This document shows, one piece after another, positions 1 to 8,536 of a stretch of 10,501 nt of DNA (positions are counted from its first letter, which is position 1; each line of letters begins with the position of its first letter). The DNA is from Clostridiales bacterium UBA6363. Its GTDB lineage: Bacteria; Bacillota; Clostridia; UBA1381. The notes beneath the pieces were generated by a model that saw only the letters and a program-made list of their open reading frames with translations, made no database searches and was not told the origin of the DNA. The stretch lies in contig DJRJ01000106.1 of the NCBI GenBank assembly GCA_002438865.1, positions 1-10,501 on the forward strand, given 5' to 3'. The translations under genes were made by a program, and so were the position numbers.

Positions 1-41
1 GAAATCTAATTTACAGAAAAAATCTCACACGCCCTCATGTG

Positions 42-68
42 TTTTCGGCAGGAGCAAGCCCCTGCCCT
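42..68. repeat. palindromic intergenic repeat, copy A
   Basis: An imperfect hairpin with arms GGCAGGAGC and GCCCCTGCC (one mismatch) around a 2-base AA loop spans 47-66. The surrounding unit, starting TTTTCGGCAGGAG, recurs almost unchanged at 206-233 in the same orientation, differing by a single inserted T. It resembles the small REP-like palindromes scattered between genes in many Clostridia. That last point is recollection, not a search result. Confidence 0.7.
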
Positions 69-95
69 GCGGCGTGCGGTTTTCGCAATTTGTAA

Positions 96-117
96 GGGTT
101 GATGCCATCATCAACCC
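96..117. repeat. perfect stem-loop repeat (GGGTTGATG type)
   Basis: Arms GGGTTGATG (96-104) and CATCAACCC (109-117) form a perfect 9-bp stem with a 4-base loop CCAT. It lies between the two copies of the GGCAGG repeat. No T-tract follows on either strand, so it is not an obvious terminator. It shares the architecture of the next stem-loop (9-bp stem starting GGG, 4-base loop) but not its sequence, suggesting variants of one modular element family. Confidence 0.65.
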
Positions 118-144
118 GAAACATTATCCGTGCATTGTATGGTT

Positions 145-171
145 TAGGGACGATGTGGGCATCGTCCCCTA
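145..171. repeat. perfect stem-loop repeat (GGGACGATG type)
   Basis: Arms GGGACGATG (147-155) and CATCGTCCC (160-168) form a perfect 9-bp stem with a 4-base loop TGGG, flanked by TA on the left and CTA on the right. Read on the minus strand it begins GTAGGGGACGATG, a form I recall as frequent in clostridial intergenic regions. The flank AATTGTAAG at 177-185 resembles ATTTGTAAG at 88-96, another sign that the cluster is built from repeated modules. Confidence 0.65.
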
Positions 172-205
172 CCGAAAATTGTAAGCACGTTGAAAAATTA
201 TGTGC

Positions 206-233
206 TTTTCGGCAGGAGTCAAGCCCCTGCCCT
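206..233. repeat. palindromic intergenic repeat, copy B
   Basis: Second copy of the TTTTCGGCAGGAG unit seen at 42-68, in direct orientation and with one extra T in the loop (AGTCAAGC instead of AGCAAGC). The GGCAGG (211-216) and CCTGCC (226-231) arms are retained. Two copies about 164 bases apart, with two different hairpins between them, make this a composite repeat cluster rather than a single chance palindrome. Confidence 0.7.
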
Positions 234-293
234 ACAGCGAGCGGGTGAAGATATGCAGAAATTTGCGAGTATATGTGAAAATTACGTACATAC

Positions 294-330
294 AAAAAAA
301 ACAACGGCTAAGTTGAAACTTAGCCGTTGT
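294..330 (-). terminator. intrinsic terminator of the seven-gene unit
   Basis: Arms ACAACGGCTAAG (301-312) and CTTAGCCGTTGT (319-330) make a perfect 12-bp stem with a 6-base loop. On the minus strand the stem is followed at once by a T-tract (A residues at 294-300 on the plus strand). It begins 7 bases after the stop codon of the last minus-strand gene, as expected for a Rho-independent terminator ending the operon. The plus-strand flank after the stem is not T-only (TTGGGTTT), so the element acts mainly leftwards. Confidence 0.93.
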
Positions 331-336
331 TTGGGT

Positions 337-1137
337 TTAGTCCTCCCTAAACGGGAATATATCCGTTATTATTTCCTTTGCCTTATTTTTTATTGCGCCG
401 AAGGTGCTTTCTTCTTCGTGCTCCTCCTCCGTGCTTTCCTCTGCGGTATGCTCACGCTCGGGCTTGTACGATTTTTCACGTCTGTTTGCGCTTACCGGCG
501 AGTCTTCTTTTTCAACAAACTCTCTTGTCGTTCTCGGCTTTAACGCCTCACGGAGCGCTTCACGTCTTTCAGCCTCCTGCTTTGCAAGGTTTGTTTCCCA
601 CTGTCTGAACGTTTCCTCGGCGGAAAGCTCCTCCTCGGATTTTTTAACATTCGCCTTTATTCCGCCCTCGTTAAGCGCATAGCTTTCGTTTGAGTTTGAA
701 ACTTCAACGTCATGCTCCGAAAATCCGCCCACGTTCGCATTAAACTTTTCCTCTATGTCACGTCTTAATGCACGCACCTCTGCGTTTACGTGGTTATTTT
801 TCTTTGACATCTTATAAAACCTGTTTCCGATTGCAAAGCTTAAAATCGCATTCACCAGTACCGACAGCAAAAACCAGCCGAACGCACCGCCTCTGGTGGT
901 GTAATGCTTGTTTGCGGCGGCGTTCTGCGGTGACGGCGTTTCTACCGTTATCGAAACGTTGGAGCTGTCGGCTCCGCTGCCGCTCTCGGAGCCTGAGTTT
1001 TCCGCCTGTACCGTCTGCGTACTTTCGGGACGGGGGCGTGTGGTAGGCTCGGGCGATGCCGCAAGTACGGCTGTTCCCGAAACAACTACCATTGTTGTTA
1101 CAATGAAAGCAAAAATCTTTTTATACAATCTGTTCAT
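337..1137 (-). CDS. predicted type I membrane protein with charged cytoplasmic tail, unknown function
   Basis: I do not recognise this 266-residue protein as a named family. Residues 1-27 look like a signal peptide: basic start (NRLYKK), hydrophobic core, and likely cleavage near VLA-A at 26-27. Residues 28-80 are a Ser/Thr/Pro/Glu-rich linker typical of a disordered extracytoplasmic stretch. A single membrane segment follows at about 84-106, then a basic stop-transfer patch (KMSKKNN). Residues 115-266 are highly charged and probably helical or coiled-coil (about 165-205), with a very acidic stretch near 229-244. The predicted topology is N-terminus outside, tail inside. The ATG start is supported by AAGGAG at 1145-1150, 7 bases away, inside the end of the upstream gene. 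The 2-base gap to the GAP1-like gene implies co-translation and a shared role, possibly as its membrane anchor; that is inference. Confidence 0.75.
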   Translation of the reverse strand: MNRLYKKIFAFIVTTMVVVSGTAVLAASPEPTTRPRPESTQTVQAENSGSESGSGADSSNVSITVETPSPQNAAANKHYTTRGGAFGWFLLSVLVNAILSFAIGNRFYKMSKKNNHVNAEVRALRRDIEEKFNANVGGFSEHDVEVSNSNESYALNEGGIKANVKKSEEELSAEETFRQWETNLAKQEAERREALREALKPRTTREFVEKEDSPVSANRREKSYKPEREHTAEESTEEEHEEESTFGAIKNKAKEIITDIFPFRED

Positions 1138-1139
1138 CT

Positions 1140-3284
1140 TTATACTCCTTCTGTTTTTGAAAACGTTTCTCTTAAGGGTTTTCCTGCCGGCATACGCAGA
1201 AATCTTCTTTTGCTTGCCTCATATATGCGAATGTAATTAAGCGCTGTAATATCGTTGCCTTCGTTTCGCTTGTACCCGATTATAAACCAGTTCCAAAAGC
1301 TTTCGGGCATTGTTTCGGCGTTTATTATCAGCTCGTGATAATGGCTGTCCGTTTCAACTATTTCGAGCGCCAGCTTGGGGATTATAAAATCATAGCACGT
1401 TTTTTCTTTGCGCCGCATTTCCAAAAGCAGTTTTGCAATCTTTTGCGCATCTTTCTGCGCCTGTGCCTGATTTTCTCCGTCCGTTTTCCAGCTGTAGTAT
1501 GCGTCAAGCAGTTTGGAAAGCACGAGCGGCGATCTGTTTTGGTTCATATCACGCCGCACATCGCTTTTTAATGCGTCGTAGGTGTTACGCTTGTACGGAA
1601 TGTATCCCACTTTTGCAAGCATACGCCGTATTTTTCGTATGTCGGTTTCCTGCTCGTCTTTGGTTTTCACACGCTCCGTAATCGTGATACCGTATTTTTC
1701 CCAGTCTATGTCCTCATGCTCGCAGATATATTTTATACAGCTGTCTTTTATTTTTTCATCCTCGGCGGACGCTTCAAAGTATGCCGCTGTTTCGGCAATG
1801 TCCTCATCTGTCCATTCGGACGGTGCGGTGAATGCTCCCAAGCCGTAGCCTGTTATAATGACCGACGCAAGCTCAACAAACACGCCGAGCTTTTCTCTGT
1901 CCGCTCCGAACAGCTCTTTCCAGGTTTCCGTTTCGGTGCGGTGTTTTATGTCCGCAAAAAGATTAAGCAATATGCGCTTGTTCTTTTCGCCCATTTCCTC
2001 AAGCTGAGGTTTTATTTTTTCAATGTATTCTCCGATGTGCGCCTTAAGCCTGTGCGCACCGCCTATGTTGCCGCCGCCGTTTGCAAAGAGGTCGTAAACG
2101 TCATAATTTCCGCCGCCGCACAGCTTGTCTACGCATTGTCCGACATATTCCTCCGAAACCTCGTCCTCAATATCGGGGAACAATGAAATGCTGTCGAACG
2201 CCGCCTTTAATATTTCAAATCTGACAGGCTTCATATTTTCATCATTTATATGCGCATATAATTCCGAAACACGCTTTGCAAACGCCTTATCGCCTGCCGA
2301 CGCCTTGAGCCGCAAAAGCTTTGCGCCCATTCCGGGAGCGGAAACGTTTTTGAGAGTTTCGAGCCAGTCCGTGAACTGCGTTACGGAGTTGAATTTGTAC
2401 TCCGTATACTCCTTGCGCAAATCTTCAACGGTAAAGTCAAACACGGGCGAAAGCTCTGTTTGGGAAAAATCCTTTTTGTCCATATCTGTATAGATACAGT
2501 TTTCACGTGTTTCAACCGCCTGTTTTGTTATATTGTTCTTTCCCTTGATTGTGCCGTAGAACACTATCTGCGGCTGTTTTCCCGACGGTAGATACACATT
2601 ATACGTTGAAATTCCCGAATTTACCGATATATCACGGGGCAAAAGCCATTTGAGCGATATAAGGTAATCGGCGGTTTTATCAGCGTCCGCACTTGCTATG
2701 CATATGCTTTCGGTTTTATCCGAAACAAGCACCGAAAGCGCCTTTTCGATAAGGTACGAAAGTTCTTTTTTGTGTGAGGAGATAAACTCCTCAATATGCT
2801 TTTTGGTTTCCTCATCGGGCGTTACGTCAAGCTCAGGCAGGTAATGCACAAGCTCACATTCCGCCTCCTGTGCGGTCAGGTATTTTTTGAATACGCCGTT
2901 ATTTATATATTGTTCGGGGAAAAATCCATCGTCAATATCGTCAAAAATCAGTGCATGCGCAAAGAAATTATCCGGCTCACCCTGAAAATCCACTCCCGAA
3001 AACACCGTCTGTATCGCCGCAAACCGTCCGTCGGACAATCTCAGCGTCCGAAACGCTTTCGGGAACATATCGGGGATTTTCGGGTCGCCGATTATTTCCG
3101 AAAACGTTACCTCGTTGTTCTTGGGCAGACGATAGCTTGAAAACTTTATTATTTCCCGTATGTTTTCCTCCGTCACGCCCTGGGAACAGGAGTAGACCCT
3201 AAGCCCCGACTGATTTGACAAACCGAGCGAACTGTCGGACAGGCTGTGCTGTACCGAAGTGTATATGAGCTGGTATGTTTTCAT
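1140..3284 (-). CDS. GAP1-N2 domain protein (GTPase-associated protein 1 type)
   Basis: This 714-residue protein matches the N-terminal domain of GTPase-associated protein 1, type 2, as I know it. It has YTS at 8-10, SGLRVYSCSQGV at 26-37, LSDGR at 83-87 and the signature SGVDFQG...NFFAHAL at 96-112. Residues about 165-245 (with WLLPRD, then SGISTYNV) fit the middle domain of these proteins. The remainder is mostly helical and charged, with no motif I can name. There is no signal peptide or membrane segment, so it is probably cytosolic. Family members are known from NTP-dependent conflict-type gene clusters that usually encode GTPases; their biochemical role is not established, to my knowledge. 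Here the neighbours are ABC exporter genes upstream (22-base gap) and a membrane protein downstream (2-base gap), with no GTPase. A ribosome site AAGGA lies at 3296-3300, 11 bases from the ATG. The domain call is firm; the function is unknown. Confidence 0.8.
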   Translation of the reverse strand: MKTYQLIYTSVQHSLSDSSLGLSNQSGLRVYSCSQGVTEENIREIIKFSSYRLPKNNEVTFSEIIGDPKIPDMFPKAFRTLRLSDGRFAAIQTVFSGVDFQGEPDNFFAHALIFDDIDDGFFPEQYINNGVFKKYLTAQEAECELVHYLPELDVTPDEETKKHIEEFISSHKKELSYLIEKALSVLVSDKTESICIASADADKTADYLISLKWLLPRDISVNSGISTYNVYLPSGKQPQIVFYGTIKGKNNITKQAVETRENCIYTDMDKKDFSQTELSPVFDFTVEDLRKEYTEYKFNSVTQFTDWLETLKNVSAPGMGAKLLRLKASAGDKAFAKRVSELYAHINDENMKPVRFEILKAAFDSISLFPDIEDEVSEEYVGQCVDKLCGGGNYDVYDLFANGGGNIGGAHRLKAHIGEYIEKIKPQLEEMGEKNKRILLNLFADIKHRTETETWKELFGADREKLGVFVELASVIITGYGLGAFTAPSEWTDEDIAETAAYFEASAEDEKIKDSCIKYICEHEDIDWEKYGITITERVKTKDEQETDIRKIRRMLAKVGYIPYKRNTYDALKSDVRRDMNQNRSPLVLSKLLDAYYSWKTDGENQAQAQKDAQKIAKLLLEMRRKEKTCYDFIIPKLALEIVETDSHYHELIINAETMPESFWNWFIIGYKRNEGNDITALNYIRIYEASKRRFLRMPAGKPLRETFSKTEGV

Positions 3285-3306
3285 ATTCCATCTTTTCCTT
3301 TCCTAA

Positions 3307-5121
3307 TCAGTCTAATTCCTTAAGTCCCGTGTAAAGCTCGTAATATCTGCCCTTTTTCGCAAGCAGTTCCTCGTGTGCGCCGCGCTCTATTATCTCGCCG
3401 TGTTCAAGCACCATAATTGCGTCCGCATTTCGTATGGTTGAGAGTCTGTGCGCTATTACGAAAGTCGTTCTGTCCTCCATAAGTGCGTCCATACCCTCGT
3501 TTATATGCCGTTCCGTTCGGGTATCGACCGAGCTTGTTGCTTCGTCAAGTATCAGTATAGGCGCTTTTGACAGTGCCGCACGGGCGATATTCAAAAGCTG
3601 GCGCTGTCCCTGCGAAAGGTTTGAGCCGTCACCGCTCAATACCGTGTCATAGCCTTTGGGCAAGTGCTTTATGAATGAATGTGCGTTTGAGGTTTTTGCC
3701 GCCGCCATTACTTCTTCATCGGTTGCGTCGGGTCTGCCGTAGCGGATATTTTCCATTACCGTTCCCGTAAACAGGTGCGTGTCCTGCAATACAACGGCTA
3801 TGTTTTTGCGCAGAAATTCTCTGTTAATATCGTTTATGTCAATGCCGTCCACCGTAATCTTACCCTTGTCAAGATTATAAAAACGTGTGATAAGGTTTGT
3901 AATTGTGGTTTTTCCGGCACCGGTTGAGCCTACAAGCGCAATTTTCTGTCCCGGGTGCGCATATATCGAAACGTCCTTTAATATGACTTTGCCGGGATTG
4001 TAGCTGAACGTTATATCGTCTATTATTACGTCACCCTTAATCTTTTCGGGAACAAGGTTTTTACCCGTTTCCTTTTCGGGTTCTTTATCCATTACGTCAA
4101 ACACACGTTCCGCTCCGGCAAGTGCGGACATAACGGTTGTAAGCTGATTTGCAAGCTCGTTTATCGGGCGTGAGAACTGACGTGAAAAGTTTACGAACAC
4201 GCCCAGTCCGCCTATATCGAGCGATGCGAGCGGAATGGATTTTCCCGCTCTTGTGATGAATGCGATTATCGAGCCGACCGTTGCGGTGAGCGTATAGTTT
4301 ACCTGGCTCATTGCGTTCATTACAGGACCCATAACTCCGCCCAGGAACTGCGCCTTTATCTGCGCATTTCTTAAATTATCGTTAAGGCCGGAAAATTCCT
4401 CGACAATTTTTTCCTCATGGTTAAATACCTTTACTACTTTCTGACCCGTTACGGTTTCTTCAATATATCCGTTCACCGCACCGAGCGCCGCCTGCTGTTT
4501 CGAGAAATACTTTCTCGAACGTGAGGCAATCGCACCGCCGGCAAGCGCCATAAGCGGAGCAATAACGATTGTTACGCATGAAAGTATAAAGTTTGTATAG
4601 AACATCAGCACAAGCGTGCCGACAAGACTTATAAGCCCTGAGAATATCTGCATAAGCGTGGAATTAAGCATTTCGCCTATGGTATCGACATCGTTTGTAA
4701 AGCGGCTCATTATATCGCCCGTTGCGTTGGTGTCAAAATAGCGCACGGGAAGCTTTTGCAGTTTGCAGAACAGGTCTGCTCTGACTTTTTTTATCGCTTT
4801 CTGCGATACGGCTATCATAAGGCGTGACTGCAGATAAGTCGCCGCTACGCCGCAGGCGTATATAAACGCCATTTTGCCCAGTCCGAATGCGAGTGCGCTC
4901 ACTCTCTCGGCGGCGCTTACGTCCGCAACAAGATTATTCAGAATAGGTCTTAGCATATACGTTCCGGCAAGATTTGCCGCCGAACTTATAAGCACGCACA
5001 AAAACGCAATGCTTATTTTAAGCTTATCCTCGTTGAGGTAAGCGAAAAGGCGCTTTATAGCCGCTTTCATATTTTTCGGCTTGCCTTTTTTTGCATTTTT
5101 CGGAGGTCCCATTTTAGGCAT
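3307..5121 (-). CDS. ABC exporter half-transporter, catalytically consensus subunit
   Basis: A 604-residue fused membrane/ATPase protein of the type IV exporter (MDR) class. Residues 1-20 are a basic, glycine/proline-rich tail (MPKMGPPKNAKKGKPK). Six membrane helices span about 35-325. The ATPase domain has Walker A GSTGAGKT (398-405), Q-loop Q446, signature LSQGQ (502-506, Q replacing the usual second G), Walker B ILILDEA with catalytic E527, and H-loop H558. It overlaps the preceding exporter gene by one base (TAATG), with AAGGAGG at 5132-5138 ten bases upstream of the ATG, so the pair is made together. Its intact E527/H558 with an altered signature complements the neighbouring subunit, marking the hydrolytic partner of an LmrCD/BmrCD/TM287-288-like heterodimer. 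The substrate (drug, peptide or lipid) cannot be told from sequence. Confidence 0.93.
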   Translation of the reverse strand: MPKMGPPKNAKKGKPKNMKAAIKRLFAYLNEDKLKISIAFLCVLISSAANLAGTYMLRPILNNLVADVSAAERVSALAFGLGKMAFIYACGVAATYLQSRLMIAVSQKAIKKVRADLFCKLQKLPVRYFDTNATGDIMSRFTNDVDTIGEMLNSTLMQIFSGLISLVGTLVLMFYTNFILSCVTIVIAPLMALAGGAIASRSRKYFSKQQAALGAVNGYIEETVTGQKVVKVFNHEEKIVEEFSGLNDNLRNAQIKAQFLGGVMGPVMNAMSQVNYTLTATVGSIIAFITRAGKSIPLASLDIGGLGVFVNFSRQFSRPINELANQLTTVMSALAGAERVFDVMDKEPEKETGKNLVPEKIKGDVIIDDITFSYNPGKVILKDVSIYAHPGQKIALVGSTGAGKTTITNLITRFYNLDKGKITVDGIDINDINREFLRKNIAVVLQDTHLFTGTVMENIRYGRPDATDEEVMAAAKTSNAHSFIKHLPKGYDTVLSGDGSNLSQGQRQLLNIARAALSKAPILILDEATSSVDTRTERHINEGMDALMEDRTTFVIAHRLSTIRNADAIMVLEHGEIIERGAHEELLAKKGRYYELYTGLKELD

Positions 5122-6857
5122 TATGCATCAGCCTCCTTGTCTGTCTGCGAATAGTAAATGTCACGGTATTCGCTGTTCGATTTCAAAAGCTCCTCGTGAG
5201 TTCCCTCACCGACAAGCCTTCCGTTTTCAAGCACGAGAATTTTATCGGCGTTTACGACCGACGAAATTCTCTGTGCGATTATTATCTTTGTTGTGTCTTT
5301 AAGCTCCGTTGAGAGAGCCTCTCTGATTTTTGCCTCGGTTGCGGTGTCCACTGCGCTTGTGGAGTCGTCAAGGATAAGGATTTTCGGCTTTTTGAGCAAT
5401 GCACGGGCAATACACAATCTCTGTTTCTGACCGCCCGACACGTTTACGCCGCCTTGTCCCAGTTCCATTTTGTAGCCGTCGGTGAACGAGGTTACAAACC
5501 CGTCCGCCTGTGCCGCCTCTGCGGCTTTTCTTATCTCCTCATCGGAGGCGGTTTCATCGCCCCAGCGGAGATTTTCCTCTATCGAACCCGAAAAAAGCAC
5601 GTTTTTCTGCAATACCATTCCCACGCCGTCACGCAAGTGTTTAAGGCTGTAATCCTTTACGTTCACGCCGTCAACAAGCACTTCGCCGCAATCAACGTCG
5701 TAAAGACGGGGAATAAGCTGAACAAGACTCGTTTTTCCCGAACCGGTCGTTCCTATTATTCCGACCGTCTGCCCTGCGCCTATATGGAACGATATACCCT
5801 CCAGTATTTCGTCGTCACGGTCGGCATAATATTTAAAGCTTACGTTTTTAAAATCAACCGTGCCGTTTTCAACCTTTTTGTCTTTCATTTTGGCGTTATC
5901 ATCCGTAAGGCTGCTCTTTGTATCGAGCACCTCCGTTATTCTCGATGCGGAGGCGGTTGCTCTTGAGCTTTGGAGAATTACCATAGAAACCATCATAAGC
6001 GACATAAGTATCTGCACAATGTAGGTCGTAAACGCCGTAAGGCTTCCGACCTTCATCGAGCCGCCTATTACAAATTTACCGCCTATCCATACAACGCTCA
6101 AAGTAGTTATGTTCATTGCAAGCATCATAACAGGCATTGTCGCAACTATAATTCTCAGCGCTCTTAAAGTGGAGTCGGTGAGATCGCTGTTTGATTTATC
6201 AAACTTTTTTATTTCAAAATCCTCACGCACGAACGATTTTACCACACGCACGTTTGTGATATTTTCCTGTATTCCCGAGTTTAAGCTGTCAAGCTTTTTC
6301 TGCATAATCTGAAATCTCGGAAACGCCGTTTTCATCAGCAATACTATTGCCGCCGTCAAAAGCGGTATTACAATTACAAGAACAAGCGCAAGCTTTGCGT
6401 TTATACTGCAAGCCATAATTATACCGCCTATGAGCATACCCGGCGCACGCATTGCCATTATAAGTCCCATTCTCAGAACGTTCTGAAGCTGGGTTATATC
6501 GTTTGTAAGTCTTGTGACAAGAGAACCTGTTGAGAATTTGTCTATATCTCCGAAAGAAAACTCCTGCACACGTGAAAATACGTCTTTACGCAAATCGGCG
6601 CTGAAATGTGCCGACGCTTTTACCGAGAAATAATGTCCGCCCGTGCCGCCGCATATCATAATAAGTATGCATAAAAGCATTTTAAGCGCCTGTCCGATGA
6701 TGTACGGCGTTCCCAAATCCTCCATTACGCCGTAGTCCATCATTCCCGACATAAGCTTGGGAAGAACAATTTCTCCGGCAACCTCGCTGAGCATCAGAAG
6801 CGGACCGAGTATGAAAAACGGCAGATAGGGGCGTATATATTTCCAATATCTTTTCAA
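5121..6857 (-). CDS. ABC exporter half-transporter, degenerate-site subunit (TTG start)
   Basis: A 578-residue exporter half-transporter: six membrane helices in about 12-300, then an ATPase domain with Walker A GTTGSGKT (369-376), Q-loop Q417, canonical signature VSGGQ (473-477), Walker B ILILDD with D498 in place of the catalytic Glu, and Q529 (IIAQR) in place of the H-loop His. These two substitutions are hallmarks of the degenerate subunit of heterodimeric exporters. Its degenerate Walker/H-loop half would pair with the LSQGQ signature of the partner, while its own VSGGQ completes the active site. Translation starts at TTG (6855-6857): AAGAAGG at 6865-6871 sits 7 bases upstream, the N-terminus KRYWKYIRPYLP is typical of the family, and the first internal Met is residue 22. 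It follows pyrG by 48 bases. Confidence 0.92.
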   Translation of the reverse strand: MKRYWKYIRPYLPFFILGPLLMLSEVAGEIVLPKLMSGMMDYGVMEDLGTPYIIGQALKMLLCILIMICGGTGGHYFSVKASAHFSADLRKDVFSRVQEFSFGDIDKFSTGSLVTRLTNDITQLQNVLRMGLIMAMRAPGMLIGGIIMACSINAKLALVLVIVIPLLTAAIVLLMKTAFPRFQIMQKKLDSLNSGIQENITNVRVVKSFVREDFEIKKFDKSNSDLTDSTLRALRIIVATMPVMMLAMNITTLSVVWIGGKFVIGGSMKVGSLTAFTTYIVQILMSLMMVSMVILQSSRATASASRITEVLDTKSSLTDDNAKMKDKKVENGTVDFKNVSFKYYADRDDEILEGISFHIGAGQTVGIIGTTGSGKTSLVQLIPRLYDVDCGEVLVDGVNVKDYSLKHLRDGVGMVLQKNVLFSGSIEENLRWGDETASDEEIRKAAEAAQADGFVTSFTDGYKMELGQGGVNVSGGQKQRLCIARALLKKPKILILDDSTSAVDTATEAKIREALSTELKDTTKIIIAQRISSVVNADKILVLENGRLVGEGTHEELLKSNSEYRDIYYSQTDKEADA

Positions 6858-6864
6858 ACAAACA

Positions 6865-6871
6865 CCTTCTT
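6865..6871 (-). promoter_or_regulatory. ribosome binding site fixing a TTG start
   Basis: AAGAAGG on the minus strand, with a 7-base spacer (TGTTTGT) before TTG. It decides the start of the 578-residue exporter subunit, because no ATG or GTG lies in frame near a comparable site. Confidence 0.75.
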
Positions 6872-6883
6872 TAATTTTAAATC

Positions 6884-6904
6884 GCAGACAATTTATCTGT
6901 CCGC
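6884..6904 (-). terminator. weak hairpin between pyrG and the exporter genes
   Basis: On the minus strand, arms GCGGACA and TGTCTGC form a 7-bp stem (one G-U pair) with a 7-base loop, starting one base after the pyrG stop codon. What follows is GATTTAAAATTAA rather than a clean T-run. It could act as a partial terminator or an mRNA-processing/stability element that lowers expression of the distal genes, but it is too weak to call a full terminator. Confidence 0.35.
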
Positions 6905-6905
6905 T

Positions 6906-8531
<1,626 letters not shown>

Positions 8532-8536
8532 TTACC

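Larger units (their letters stand above)
1..293. other. intergenic region with palindromic repeat cluster, no gene
   Basis: No protein-coding gene is supported in this stretch. Open frames exist on both strands, but they run straight through the hairpin repeats and show no ribosome binding site and no recognisable domain. What it does hold is four short inverted repeats between 47 and 231, listed separately. Bases 1-46 and 232-293 show nothing I can identify. The next gene to the left lies outside the window. Confidence 0.7.

Noticed and set aside
42..233. Possible CRISPR array
   Set aside because: Only two near-identical repeats, irregular spacing, and palindromic spacers; no cas genes nearby.
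35..304. 89-residue open frame on the minus strand
   Set aside because: It reads straight through the four palindromic repeats and into the terminator T-tract, has no ribosome site and no domain; it is a translation of repeats.
190..543. 117-residue plus-strand open frame
   Set aside because: It crosses the terminator hairpin and runs antisense to the membrane-protein gene, with no ribosome site.
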